Shown here one piece after another: positions 49,633 to 58,145 of a DNA stretch of 64,000 nucleotides. The stretch covers positions 806,001 to 870,000 of the forward strand of contig NZ_JAHQZS010000001.1 of assembly GCF_019061145.1 (NCBI RefSeq), given 5' to 3'. This stretch comes from Anianabacter salinae (GTDB lineage: Bacteria > Pseudomonadota > Alphaproteobacteria > Rhodobacterales > Rhodobacteraceae). Both the position numbers and the translations under genes were made by a program. Under the pieces are notes generated by a model that was not told the DNA's origin, searched no databases, and saw nothing but the letters and a program-made list of their open reading frames with translations. How positions within the stretch are numbered: position 1 is the stretch's first letter; every line of letters starts with the position of its first letter.

Positions 49633-49679
49633 TCGCTATTTGCGGATTTTCTGTCGCGGCGGGGCGAAAATCTTTGCGA

Positions 49680-51338
49680 TTATTTCGCGGGAAGGGTCGG
49701 GGAGGGTCCTGGCAGGGGGCCGCGCACGGCGAATGCCTCCCACGGGGCAAGGGTGATTTTTGTGCCGATGCTGCCGCGCGGGGCCATGCTGGACAGGACG
49801 GGTTGGCCCGTGACCTGCAAGCCGGGTGGCACCGGCGACGACGCCTCGGTGCCCGAGATGTTGGCGATGACCGACAGCTGCTCGCCCGCCTGTTCGCGCG
49901 TGTAGGCCCAGAGCTGCGGATGATCGTCGAGGAAGGGCGCAAAGCGGCCGTGGACGATCAGCCCGTCACCCCGGCGCAGCGCGATCAGTTGCCTGTAGAA
50001 GGCGAAAACCCCATTCGGATCAGCGTGGTCGACGGCCACGTTGATGTCTTTGTAATTCGCATTGATCCCGATCCAGGGCGTGCCCGTGGTAAAGCCTGCA
50101 CCGGGCGCATCGTCCCACAGCACCGGCGTGCGTCCGCCGTCGCGCCCGTTGGCATTGGCGCCCGCGATGAAGTCCTGCGCTGCGGTGCCCGCCGCCAACG
50201 CTTCGGCGTAGTGGTTCAACACCTCGATGTCGCGAAAGTCCTCGATCCGGTCAAAGCGGGTGTTGGTCATCCCGATCTCTTCGCCCTGATAGACGAACGG
50301 CGTGCCTTTCATCAGGTGCAGCACCAGTGCCAGCGCCTTGGCGGATCGCACGCGATACGCGCCTTCGTCGCCATAGCGCGATACCGCACGCGGCAGGTCG
50401 TGGTTGGCCCAGAACAGCGCGTTCCAGCCATCGTCCTGCAACGCGATCTGCCAGTCGGTCCAGACCCGTTTTATCGCTGTCAGGTCAAAGCGCTTCGGGC
50501 GCCACTTGCCATGGCCGTCATCCCACAGCGCGGTGATGTGGGCGAACTGGAACATCATGTCCAACTCGCCCCTGTCGCGGCCCGTATACAGAAGGGCGGT
50601 GTCTGTCGTGGCCGACCACGCCTCGCCCACGGCAAGGGCATCGCGCCCCGCCAGAACCTCTCGGTGCATTTCCTGCAGGTGGTCGTGCAGGCGCGGGCCG
50701 TCGGTGATGATGCCCGCATCCACGTCCTTTCCGATGTGGTCGATCACATCCATGCGAAAGCCGCCGATGCCCCGGTCCAGCCACCAGCGCATCATGTCCC
50801 AGATCTCGGCGCGCAGGTCGGCGTTGTTCCAGTTCAGGTCCGGCTGCTCGGGCGTGAAGAGCGCGAGGTAATACATTTCTGTCGCAGCGGAATATCGCCA
50901 CGCCGGGCCGCCGAAATAGGACCGCCGGTCATCGGGCGGGCCGCCATTCACCGGCGCGCGCCAGAGGTACCAGTCGCGCTTTTCCGCCTGCGAAGAGGCT
51001 GACGCCTCCTGAAACCAGGGATGCTGGTCCGAGGTGTGGTTCACCACCAGGTCCATGACGATTCGAATGTCGCGTTTGTCCGCTTCCGCGATCAGGCGGT
51101 CCATGTCGCCCAGCGTGCCGAACTCTGGCGCGATGTTTCGATAGTCGGAAATGTCATAGCCATTGTCTGCCATCGGCGAGGAATAGACCGGCGAAAGCCA
51201 GATGAATCCAATTCCGAGGTCCACAAGGTGGTCCAGGCGGTCAATGATGCCCCGAAGGTCGCCGATCCCGTCACCGTTCGAATCCTGAAAGCTTCGGGGG
51301 TAGATCTGATACCCCGTCCGGTCCTTCCACCAGGTCAT
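49680..51338 (-). CDS. GH13 alpha-glucosidase (oligo-1,6-glucosidase type)
   Basis: 552 residues from [20 protein letters not shown]. The four GH13 regions are present: DLVVNHTSDQHPWF (near 97), GFRMDVIDHIGKD with the Asp nucleophile (near 195), AVGEAWSATTDTAL with the acid/base Glu (near 240), and FWANHDLPRAVSRYG (near 310). YPRSFQDSNGDGIGDLRGI is the QxPxSFxDSNGDGxGD region of oligo-1,6-glucosidases, trehalulases and trehalose-6-phosphate hydrolases, so the exact substrate is open. It has no signal peptide, so is cytoplasmic. The start overlaps the VOC gene stop by 4 bases. Confidence 0.9.
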   Translation of the reverse strand: MTWWKDRTGYQIYPRSFQDSNGDGIGDLRGIIDRLDHLVDLGIGFIWLSPVYSSPMADNGYDISDYRNIAPEFGTLGDMDRLIAEADKRDIRIVMDLVVNHTSDQHPWFQEASASSQAEKRDWYLWRAPVNGGPPDDRRSYFGGPAWRYSAATEMYYLALFTPEQPDLNWNNADLRAEIWDMMRWWLDRGIGGFRMDVIDHIGKDVDAGIITDGPRLHDHLQEMHREVLAGRDALAVGEAWSATTDTALLYTGRDRGELDMMFQFAHITALWDDGHGKWRPKRFDLTAIKRVWTDWQIALQDDGWNALFWANHDLPRAVSRYGDEGAYRVRSAKALALVLHLMKGTPFVYQGEEIGMTNTRFDRIEDFRDIEVLNHYAEALAAGTAAQDFIAGANANGRDGGRTPVLWDDAPGAGFTTGTPWIGINANYKDINVAVDHADPNGVFAFYRQLIALRRGDGLIVHGRFAPFLDDHPQLWAYTREQAGEQLSVIANISGTEASSPVPPGLQVTGQPVLSSMAPRGSIGTKITLAPWEAFAVRGPLPGPSPTLPAK

Positions 51339-51727
51339 GCTGGCGGCCCCGCTCCGATCAGATCCCAGCGGTTGCCGAAGGGGTCGCGCCACACGGCGAC
51401 GGTGCCGTAGGGTTCGATGCGCGGCGCCTCGTCGAAGGTGACGCCTGCGGCCAGCATGGCCGAATGATCGCGGGCGAAGTCGTCCGTCTGCAGGAAGAAC
51501 CCCACGCGCCCGCCGGTCTGGGTGCCGATGGCGGCGGTCTGCCGGTCGTTCGCGGCCCGCGCCAGCAGAAGCGCGGTGCCGTCGCCGGGGGACACCGTGA
51601 CCCAGCGCTTGCCGCCGCCCTGATCCTCGTCCGTCAGAAGGTCAAATCCCAAGGTGCCGACATAGAACGCGATCGCGGCGTCATAGTCAGGCACGACAAG
51701 GGCAACGGCTGAAATCCTGCGTGTCAC
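51335..51727 (-). CDS. VOC-family (glyoxalase-like) protein
   Basis: 130 residues. A single vicinal-oxygen-chelate domain with paired beta-alpha-beta-beta-beta modules: [24 protein letters not shown] (near 8-31) and [29 protein letters not shown] (in outline, near 98-126). Members include glyoxalases, dioxygenases and antibiotic-binding proteins, so the reaction is not predictable. It overlaps both the alpha-glucosidase start and the bpt stop by 4 bases. Confidence 0.85.
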   Translation of the reverse strand: MTRRISAVALVVPDYDAAIAFYVGTLGFDLLTDEDQGGGKRWVTVSPGDGTALLLARAANDRQTAAIGTQTGGRVGFFLQTDDFARDHSAMLAAGVTFDEAPRIEPYGTVAVWRDPFGNRWDLIGAGPPA

Positions 51728-52554
51728 CGGCGAATCGGGCGGCCGTCCGGCAGGTTGATGCGCGCCACCTGTTCGGCGATGGGGGCGGTGGACAGGGGAT
51801 GCGTCTGCGAGGTGTAGCTTGCCGGATCGCCGATGTTCTGCCAGCCGCCATCGGTATAAACCTCGAGCGCCGAGAAGTTCGCCTTGTAGCCCATCTTGGG
51901 GCTGCCGGGCACCCAGTAGCCCAGGTACACGTAGGGCAGACCGGCCTCTTGGGCGATGCGGATGTGGTCGAGGATGATGTAGGTCCCAAGGCTCGCCGCC
52001 ATACGCTCGGGCGCGTAGAACGAATATACCATCGACAACCCGTCATCGAGAACGTCCGTCAGGCAGACCGCCTTGAGGTCCTTGCCGCCGGTATCGTTCC
52101 ACGCGGTATATTCGATCACCCGGCTGCGGATCGGCGTTTCCTCGATCATCGCGGCGAATTCGAAGATGTCCATGTCGGCCATGCCACCTTCGGCGTGGCG
52201 GCTGTCGAGATAGTCGCGGAACAGGGCGTATTGTTCCTCGGTGGCCCAGGGCGATGTCGCTTCGCGCTTGAGGTCGCCGTTGCGCTTCATCGCGCGGCGC
52301 TGGCTTTTGGAGATCTTGAAGTCGCGCACGCGAATCCGCGCTGACAGGCAGGCCGAGCATTCCGCGCAGGACGGGCGATAGAGAACGTTCTGGCTGCGGC
52401 GGAAGCCTTGCTTGGACAGCGTGTCGTTCAGCTTTTCGGCGTATTCACCTTGCAGGGCGGTGAACAGCTTTCGCTCCATCCGGCCCTCGAGGTAAGGGCA
52501 GGGCTGCGGGGCAGTCACATAGAACTGCGGCGCGATTGGAAGCGTATGGCGCAT
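51724..52554 (-). CDS. bpt: Leucyl/arginyl-type aminoacyl-tRNA-protein transferase (Bpt family)
   Basis: 276 residues from ATG at 52554, which follows an AGGTGAG ribosome site; a GTG at 52560 adds two residues. It adds leucine (Bpt) to protein N-termini that begin with acidic residues, marking them for the N-end rule. N-terminal Cys region: [18 protein letters not shown] (near 61-77); C-terminal N-end transferase region [22 protein letters not shown] (near 209-230). The start [24 protein letters not shown] is conserved-looking. Confidence 0.92.
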   Translation of the reverse strand: MRHTLPIAPQFYVTAPQPCPYLEGRMERKLFTALQGEYAEKLNDTLSKQGFRRSQNVLYRPSCAECSACLSARIRVRDFKISKSQRRAMKRNGDLKREATSPWATEEQYALFRDYLDSRHAEGGMADMDIFEFAAMIEETPIRSRVIEYTAWNDTGGKDLKAVCLTDVLDDGLSMVYSFYAPERMAASLGTYIILDHIRIAQEAGLPYVYLGYWVPGSPKMGYKANFSALEVYTDGGWQNIGDPASYTSQTHPLSTAPIAEQVARINLPDGRPIRR

Positions 52555-52694
52555 GAGCACTCACCTGAAGATGGCAAGACGTTAGCAACGAGATCGCGAT
52601 CCGCCAAGGGGGTCATCGGGCAGATTAAAACGAACGCGCGGCACCCGCGCGTCCCGTGTGGGACGGCGGGCGCAGGATCGCGTGCGTTGGGGGA

Positions 52695-53159
52695 TCAGCG
52701 GGTGGCGGCGCGGTTGATCGCGGCGGACCCCAGAAGATGGTCGCCCAGCGACTGCCCCCGGGCCGAGGCCAGCATCAGGATGATCGACGCGGCCTGAATC
52801 AGGAAGGTGCCCAGCGCGACGGTATAGATCACCGTGTGCAGCGCGGCATGCGCCAGATCGAACCGCTCGCCCTGGCGATTGCGGAACTCGATCGCCATCA
52901 GCCGCATGCCCGGCGTGGCCGAGCGGCCCGACAGGGTGGCGATCCGGTAGATCAGCCCGATGGCGAGCCACAGGAACGGAAAGTAGAAGATCGCCGTGAA
53001 GGCCGTGAACGGCACCGCGATGATCGTGAGGATCAGGATCAGCGTCGCGTCGATCAGCCAGGCGAAGAACCGCTTGATCGTCACGTCGGCGTAGAACTCG
53101 GCGTGGCGATCCGGGTCGGGCAGGCCGGAATAGGGGTCTGTGTGTGTCATCTCGCTCAT
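52695..53159 (-). CDS. RDD family membrane protein
   Basis: 154 residues. The RDD fold has two to three membrane segments: about 30-60 (FFAWLIDATLILILTIIAVPFTA), 60-72 and 105-128. The Arg-Asp residues appear as RFFAWLID near the first helix, and the conserved SATPGMRLMAIEF block near 80. The function of the family is not defined; some act as Na+(Li+)/H+ exchangers or in transport. It stands between bpt and DUF2852, all on the minus strand. Confidence 0.82.
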   Translation of the reverse strand: MSEMTHTDPYSGLPDPDRHAEFYADVTIKRFFAWLIDATLILILTIIAVPFTAFTAIFYFPFLWLAIGLIYRIATLSGRSATPGMRLMAIEFRNRQGERFDLAHAALHTVIYTVALGTFLIQAASIILMLASARGQSLGDHLLGSAAINRAATR

Positions 53160-53234
53160 CTGGGTGTGCCTTGGTCGGGGATCAACGGGCAGGCTCCGGC
53201 CCGCGTCGGGGCCGGAGAAGGGGTGCGGTGCCGC

Positions 53235-53660
53235 TCAGGCCTCGGCGGTGTCGCCGTTCGACGGGCCGCGCTTGGAGCGGTCTTCCATGAACTGGTCGAA
53301 CTCGGCCTTGTCCTTGGCGTCGCGCAGACGCTGCAGGAAGGCCTCGAAGGCGTCCTGTTCTTCCTCGAGCCGGCGCAGCGTCTCGGTGCGGTAGGCATCG
53401 AAGGTGGCGTTGCCGGTGGTCTTCATGCCGAACCGGCGGTGAGTGTCGTGCTTGGTGCGCTTGGACGCGCAATTGCCGCTGAACATGCGTTTGCTCCAGA
53501 TCATGTAGGCCAGAAGGGCAAGGCCGACCGGCCAGAAGAAGATGAACCCGAGGACCATGCTCGCGATCCAGGCGCCTTTGCCGCGATCGTCGAGCCAGGC
53601 CTCTGCTTTGCCCAGCCAGCTGGACGGCTGACGGTGCAGGGGATCGGCGAGTGTGCTCAT
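53235..53660 (-). CDS. DUF2852 membrane protein
   Basis: 141 residues. A membrane segment lies near residues 31-53 (AWIASMVLGFIFFWPVGLALLAYMIW), followed by KRMFSG and a soluble charged tail of about 85 residues with a long coiled-coil-like helix (TLRRLEEEQDAFEAFLQRLRDAKDKAEFDQFM in outline). This matches DUF2852 of alphaproteobacteria, function unknown. Its promoter is flanked by two copies of the same 19-bp palindrome (see regulatory features), so it is probably strongly regulated. Confidence 0.85.
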   Translation of the reverse strand: MSTLADPLHRQPSSWLGKAEAWLDDRGKGAWIASMVLGFIFFWPVGLALLAYMIWSKRMFSGNCASKRTKHDTHRRFGMKTTGNATFDAYRTETLRRLEEEQDAFEAFLQRLRDAKDKAEFDQFMEDRSKRGPSNGDTAEA

Positions 53661-53690
53661 GGTCTTGGTCCTTTGTCCGTGTTTCGCTTT

Positions 53691-53709
53691 ATGTGAACGT
53701 GCTTCACAT
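53691..53709. promoter_or_regulatory. Palindromic operator, proximal copy (DUF2852)
   Basis: ATGTGAA-CGTGC-TTCACAT, a perfect 7-5-7 inverted repeat just downstream of the -10. The same pattern recurs at 53750-53768. Confidence 0.7.
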
Positions 53710-53714
53710 TGGGG

Positions 53715-53743
53715 TAGATCGGAACGGACCGGCGGCCCTTCAA
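53715..53743 (-). promoter_or_regulatory. DUF2852 promoter
   Basis: Minus-strand TTGAAG (53743-53738) and GATCTA (53720-53715), 17 bases apart. It lies between the two operator copies, about 55 bases before the start codon. Confidence 0.55.
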
Positions 53744-53749
53744 GAGGCG

Positions 53750-53768
53750 ATGTGAAGGTTTTTTACAT
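53750..53768. promoter_or_regulatory. Palindromic operator, distal copy (DUF2852)
   Basis: ATGTGAA-GGTTT-TTTACAT, the same 7-5-7 pattern with one wobble, 59 bases upstream of the proximal copy and just upstream of the -35. T-rich sequence follows on the plus strand, so it could also look like a weak terminator, but no plus-strand gene precedes it. Confidence 0.6.
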
Positions 53769-53776
53769 TTTTTCGG

Positions 53777-54244
53777 TCAAGCCGTGAAGTCGGCGGTTTC
53801 CGCCCTCGCAAGCTGCAAAAGGGTCTGCGGCGCGATGGGGAAGACGTGCCGGGGCGTGCCTGCAGCGGCCCAGACCGTGCCGAACTCCATCAGGCGCGGG
53901 TCCATCCAGGCCCGGATCGGCGACAGGTGCCCTACGGGCGCGACCCCGCCGATGGCAAAGCCGGTCTGCGCGCGGATCAGCGCCGCGTCCGCCTTGCCAA
54001 GGGCCTCGCCCGCCGCCGCGCTGGCCTTGCCCGCGTCCACCTGGTTGCCGCCCGCTGTGAGGAACAGCAGCGCCTCGCCCGACGCCTCGCCGCGAAAGAT
54101 GATCGACTTGACGATCTGGTCAAGCGCGCAGCCCACCGCATCCGCCGCCTGCTGCGCGGTTCTCGTCTCACCCAGCTCGGAAATCTCTGCCGTGATCCCC
54201 GCCGCTTCCAGCGCGGCGGCCACCCGTTTCAGGCTCTTGCTCAT
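53777..54244 (-). CDS. YbaK/EbsC-family aminoacyl-tRNA deacylase
   Basis: 155 residues from MSKSLKRVAAALEAAGI; a longer in-frame reading to 54319 crosses the gap to glnE. It has the YbaK fold: RTAQQAADAVGCALDQIVKSIIFRG (near 30-55), the catalytic Lys region VKSI, GNQVDAGKASAAAGEALGKAD (near 68-88) and IGGVAPVGH (near 102-110). Family members remove mischarged amino acids such as Cys from tRNA-Pro. It lies just upstream of DUF2852 on the same strand, but the operator pair separates them. Confidence 0.88.
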   Translation of the reverse strand: MSKSLKRVAAALEAAGITAEISELGETRTAQQAADAVGCALDQIVKSIIFRGEASGEALLFLTAGGNQVDAGKASAAAGEALGKADAALIRAQTGFAIGGVAPVGHLSPIRAWMDPRLMEFGTVWAAAGTPRHVFPIAPQTLLQLARAETADFTA

Positions 54245-54362
54245 TCTCGATAACCTTCTGTTCGCCGGGCAGGAATTCCGGCCAATTCTCCTTAGCACGA
54301 GGCAAACGCGACGTTCCATCTTGGCTTGACGCTGACACGGCTTGTGACACTACCCTGTGCGC

Positions 54363-57164
54363 ATGAGCTTTGCCGATCGCCTGACCCGCTGCCCCGATCC
54401 GTATGACCGCGACCGCGCGCAAGAGGCGCGGGACCGCATGGCGGGCCTGGCCCAGCCAATGCTGGACCTCATCGGCGGCGCGGCCGGGTGCAGCCCGTAT
54501 CTGAAATCGCTGATCGACAAGGAAGCGGGCTGGCTTGGCCCAGCGCTGGACGGCGCGCCAGAGGACGCGGCGCAGGCCGTGCTGGACGAGGCCGCCGCCG
54601 CCGCGCGGGGCGAAGTGCCTTCGGCGCTGCGCCGCGCCAAGCGCCGCATCGCGCTTTTGACAGCGCTGGCGGACCTTGGCGGCGTCTGGCCGCTGGAGAC
54701 GGTGACGGGCACGCTGACACGGCTGGCCGATCTTGCGACGGACGTGGCGATCAAGGCGGCGCTCGGCCCCGATCTGGCGCGCGGCAAGGTGCCCGGCATG
54801 ACCGAGGCTGATCTGCCGCAGGCGGCGGGCATGGTGGCGCTGGCGATGGGCAAGGGCGGCGCGTTCGAGCTGAACTATTCCTCCGACATCGACCTGATCG
54901 TCCTGTTCGACACCGACCGTTTCGACGATCCGGCGGACGCGATGGAGGCGCGGCAGGTCTTCGTGCGCGCCACCCGGCGCATGGCCCAGACGCTGGGCGA
55001 GCAGACTGCCGAAGGCTACGTCTTTCGCGTCGACCTGCGCCTGCGCCCCGATGCCGCCGTCACGCCGGTGTGCCTGTCGATGGACGCCGCCGAGGGCTAC
55101 TACGAGAGCGTTGGGCGCACCTGGGAACGGGCCGCCTACATCAAGGCGCGCGCCTCGGCGGGCGATCTTGACGCGGGCGCGCGGTTCCTGGACCGGCTGC
55201 GCCCCTTCGTCTGGCGCAAGCATCTCGATTTCGCAGCGATCCAGGACGCGCACGACATGCGGTTGCGCATCCGCGAACACAAGGGCCTTGGCGGGCCGAT
55301 CCGGCTGGACGACGGCCACGACATGAAACTGGGGCGCGGCGGCATCCGCGAGATCGAATTCTTCACCCAGACCCGGCAACTGATCGCGGGCGGCCGCGAC
55401 GCCGACCTGCGGGTGCGCGGCACGGTGGACGGGCTGGCGCGGCTGGCGGACAAGGGCTGGGTGCCGCGCGACGTGGCCGACACCCTGACAGACGACTACC
55501 GCGCGCACCGCGAGGTCGAACACCGGCTGCAGATGATAAACGACGCGCAGACGCACGATTTGCCGACCACGCCCGAGGGCTTCGACCGGCTGGCCGCGTT
55601 CATGGGGCAATCGGCGGATGCCCTGCGCGCCGATCTGACCGAGAGGCTGACCCGCGTGCACGAGATGACCGAAGGGTTCTTCGCCCCCGGCGCCCCCGGC
55701 ACTTCAGCGCCCGCGCCGCCGCTGGCCGAGGCTGCCCGCGACACCGTCGAGAAATGGCAAAGCTACCCGGCGCTGCGGTCCACCCGCGCCCGCGAGATTT
55801 TCGAGCGACTGAAGCCCGAGATCCTGAGCCGCCTGACCAAGGCCGCCGAGCCGGACGAGGCGCTGGCGCAGTTCGATGCCTTCCTGTCGGGCCTGCCCGC
55901 CGGTGTGCAGCTGTTCTCCTTGTTCGAGGCGAACCCGCAGCTGATCGACCTGATCGTCGACATCGCCGCCACCTCGCCGCGCCTGTCGGTCTATCTGGGG
56001 CGCAATGCGCAGGTGCTGGACGCGGTGATCGGCGGCGCGTTCTTCGATGCCTGGCCGGGGCAGGCGGCGCTGACCGCCGATCTGGCGGGGCATCTCGGCG
56101 CGGCGGCGGACTACGAGGCGCAGCTTGACACCGCGCGGCGCTGGGCGCGCGAATGGCACTTCCGCGTCGGGGTGCACCTGCTGCGCGGCCTTATCACCCC
56201 GCGCGACGCCGGGCGGCAATATACCGACCTTGCCGAGGCGGTTCTGGGGGCTCTCTATCCTGCGGTGGTCGCCGATTTCGCGCGCAAGCACGGCGCGCCC
56301 CCGGGGCAGGGGGCCTGTGTGCTGGGCATGGGGTCTCTGGGCGCCGGGCGGCTCAACGCCGCCTCCGATCTCGACATCATCGTGATCTATGATGCTGGCG
56401 GCGTCGAGGCGTCGGATGGGCGCCGACCGCTCGATGCGCGCGCCTACTATGCACGGCTGACGCAGGCGCTGGTCACCGCCCTGACCGCCCCGATGGCCGA
56501 GGGGCGGCTCTACGAGATCGACATGCGGCTGCGTCCCTCGGGGCGGCAGGGCCCGGTCGCCACCAGCCTTGCCGCCTTCGAAAGCTATCAGCGCGGCGAG
56601 GCCTGGACGTGGGAGCATCTGGCCCTGACCCGTGCCCGCCCGGTGGCTGGCGAGGCGGCGCTGGGCGCGCGGGTCGAAGCGTTCCGCCAGGATCTGCTGG
56701 CCGCCCTCAGCAATCCGGCGACGATCCTTGCGGACGTGGCCGAGATGCGCGCGCGGCTGGCGGATGCGAAATCCGCCCCCGGCCCGTATGAGGCAAAGAC
56801 AGGCCCGGGCCGGTTGCAGGACATCGAGCTTCTTGGGCAGGCGGCGGCGCGGCTTGCGGGCGATCCCGCGCGCACCGTGTCGGAACAGATCGCGGCGGGG
56901 GCGGCGACAGGCTGGCTGACCGGGGACGAACGCGATGCGCTGTGCGCGGCGCATGATCTTCTGTGGCGGGTGCAGGTGTCGACGCGGCTCCTGACGGACG
57001 GCGCGCTTGACCCGGACGCGATCGGCGAGGGCGGGCGCGGATTTCTTCTGGCGCAGACCGAGGCGTCTTCGCTGGACGCGCTGGCAGACCGCATCCTGGA
57101 CGAGACGGAGCGCGCCTCGGCCATCGTCACGAGGTGCCTCGACCGCGCACCGGGTTCAGGCTAA
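54363..57164 (+). CDS. glnE: Bifunctional glutamine synthetase adenylyltransferase/deadenylyltransferase
   Basis: 933 residues from ATG at 54363 (a GTG two codons upstream is possible). It controls glutamine synthetase by adding or removing AMP in response to PII. Two nucleotidyltransferase domains are seen: the N-terminal one with NYSSDIDLIVLFD (near 173-185) and the C-terminal one with NAASDLDIIVIYDAG (near 665-679), each followed by an HD-like regulatory helical region. Length is normal for alphaproteobacteria. It is divergent from the YbaK gene by 118 bases. Confidence 0.95.
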   Translation: MSFADRLTRCPDPYDRDRAQEARDRMAGLAQPMLDLIGGAAGCSPYLKSLIDKEAGWLGPALDGAPEDAAQAVLDEAAAAARGEVPSALRRAKRRIALLTALADLGGVWPLETVTGTLTRLADLATDVAIKAALGPDLARGKVPGMTEADLPQAAGMVALAMGKGGAFELNYSSDIDLIVLFDTDRFDDPADAMEARQVFVRATRRMAQTLGEQTAEGYVFRVDLRLRPDAAVTPVCLSMDAAEGYYESVGRTWERAAYIKARASAGDLDAGARFLDRLRPFVWRKHLDFAAIQDAHDMRLRIREHKGLGGPIRLDDGHDMKLGRGGIREIEFFTQTRQLIAGGRDADLRVRGTVDGLARLADKGWVPRDVADTLTDDYRAHREVEHRLQMINDAQTHDLPTTPEGFDRLAAFMGQSADALRADLTERLTRVHEMTEGFFAPGAPGTSAPAPPLAEAARDTVEKWQSYPALRSTRAREIFERLKPEILSRLTKAAEPDEALAQFDAFLSGLPAGVQLFSLFEANPQLIDLIVDIAATSPRLSVYLGRNAQVLDAVIGGAFFDAWPGQAALTADLAGHLGAAADYEAQLDTARRWAREWHFRVGVHLLRGLITPRDAGRQYTDLAEAVLGALYPAVVADFARKHGAPPGQGACVLGMGSLGAGRLNAASDLDIIVIYDAGGVEASDGRRPLDARAYYARLTQALVTALTAPMAEGRLYEIDMRLRPSGRQGPVATSLAAFESYQRGEAWTWEHLALTRARPVAGEAALGARVEAFRQDLLAALSNPATILADVAEMRARLADAKSAPGPYEAKTGPGRLQDIELLGQAAARLAGDPARTVSEQIAAGAATGWLTGDERDALCAAHDLLWRVQVSTRLLTDGALDPDAIGEGGRGFLLAQTEASSLDALADRILDETERASAIVTRCLDRAPGSG

Positions 57165-57192
57165 GGCAAAGCAAATGGGGCGGAGAATTTCC

Positions 57193-57462
57193 ATGACACT
57201 GGACGAGATCGACCGCACGGGCCTGATCCGGGAATCCTACCTGATCGAGGGCATCGGCGAGCCTGAATGCCGCTCGATCTTTCTGGACTGGGCGGTCAAG
57301 CTGCCGCAGGAGTTCGACCCGACCGAGGCGATCCGCGTCCTTCTGGCCCGCTACCAGGACGGCAACGAGGATCACCCAATGACGCGTGTTCTATCGCAAG
57401 GCTTGCGCAAGGCGACCGCGCCCGCCCGGCGCGGCGGCCGTGCCGGGCGCGTCGGCAGCTAG
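57193..57462 (+). CDS. Small conserved hypothetical protein downstream of glnE
   Basis: 89 residues from MTLDEIDRTGLIRESYLIEG, with a GGCGGAG ribosome site. It is soluble, with a basic tail (TAPARRGGRAGRVGS). LDWAVKLPQEFDPTEAIRVLLARYQ is its most structured part. Family not recognised; I believe similar short proteins follow glnE-like loci in roseobacters, but that is from memory of the motif only. It starts 28 bases after glnE. Its stop codon TAG and the eda stop share the same four bases, CTAG. Confidence 0.65.
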   Translation: MTLDEIDRTGLIRESYLIEGIGEPECRSIFLDWAVKLPQEFDPTEAIRVLLARYQDGNEDHPMTRVLSQGLRKATAPARRGGRAGRVGS

Positions 57463-58103
57463 CGTCCCAGCGCCGCCGCCTCGCGCGCCAGCGCCTCGAT
57501 CCCGGCCCAGTCGCCCGCCGTCACCATGTCCTTGGGGGCGACCCAGCTTCCGCCGACGCAGACCGTGTTCGGCAGCGACAGGTAATCCCCTGCATTCTTC
57601 AGGCTGACCCCGCCCGTGGGGCAAAAGGTGATCTGCGGCAGGGGTGCGCCGATCGCCTTAAGCGCGGGTGCGCCGCCCGCGGCCTCGGCGGGAAAGAACT
57701 TCGCCGTCGTATAGCCGCGCTCCAGAAGCGCCATCGCCTCGGTCGCCGTGGCCGCGCCCGGCAAGAGCGGCAGGCCTTCTTCCTCGCAGGCCGCCAGCAG
57801 GCGGTCCGTCGCGCCCGGCGCGACGCCGAACTGCGCGCCTGCCGCCTTGGCCGCCTTCACGTCCTCGGGCGTCAGCAGGGTGCCCGCGCCGACCACGCCG
57901 CCCGGCACCGCCGCCATCGCGCGGATCGCGTCCAGCGCGGCGGGGGTGCGCAAGGTGACCTCCAGCGCAGGCAGGCCGCCCGCCACCAGCGCCTCGGCCA
58001 ACGCGCGCGCGGACGCGGCATCGTCGATCACCAGCACCGGGATCACCGGGGCCAGTTTGCAGACCTCAAGCGTCCGGGCGCTTGCCTCGGCGGGTGTCAT
58101 CAT
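57459..58103 (-). CDS. eda: 2-dehydro-3-deoxyphosphogluconate aldolase
   Basis: 214 residues. The second Entner-Doudoroff step: it cleaves KDPG to pyruvate and glyceraldehyde 3-phosphate. The class I aldolase residues are Glu in GLPALEVTLRTPAALDAI (near 43-60) and the Schiff-base Lys in YTTAKFFPAEAAGGAPALKA (near 128-150). FCPTGGV (near 161) is the phosphate-binding region. It is 42 bases downstream of edd, so the pair is an operon. Its tail overlaps the convergent small gene by the CTAG stop. Confidence 0.96.
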   Translation of the reverse strand: MMTPAEASARTLEVCKLAPVIPVLVIDDAASARALAEALVAGGLPALEVTLRTPAALDAIRAMAAVPGGVVGAGTLLTPEDVKAAKAAGAQFGVAPGATDRLLAACEEEGLPLLPGAATATEAMALLERGYTTAKFFPAEAAGGAPALKAIGAPLPQITFCPTGGVSLKNAGDYLSLPNTVCVGGSWVAPKDMVTAGDWAGIEALAREAAALGR

Positions 58104-58145
58104 GGCGCAATCCTTCGCATCTTTGGTCTGTAAATACTCAATCCG

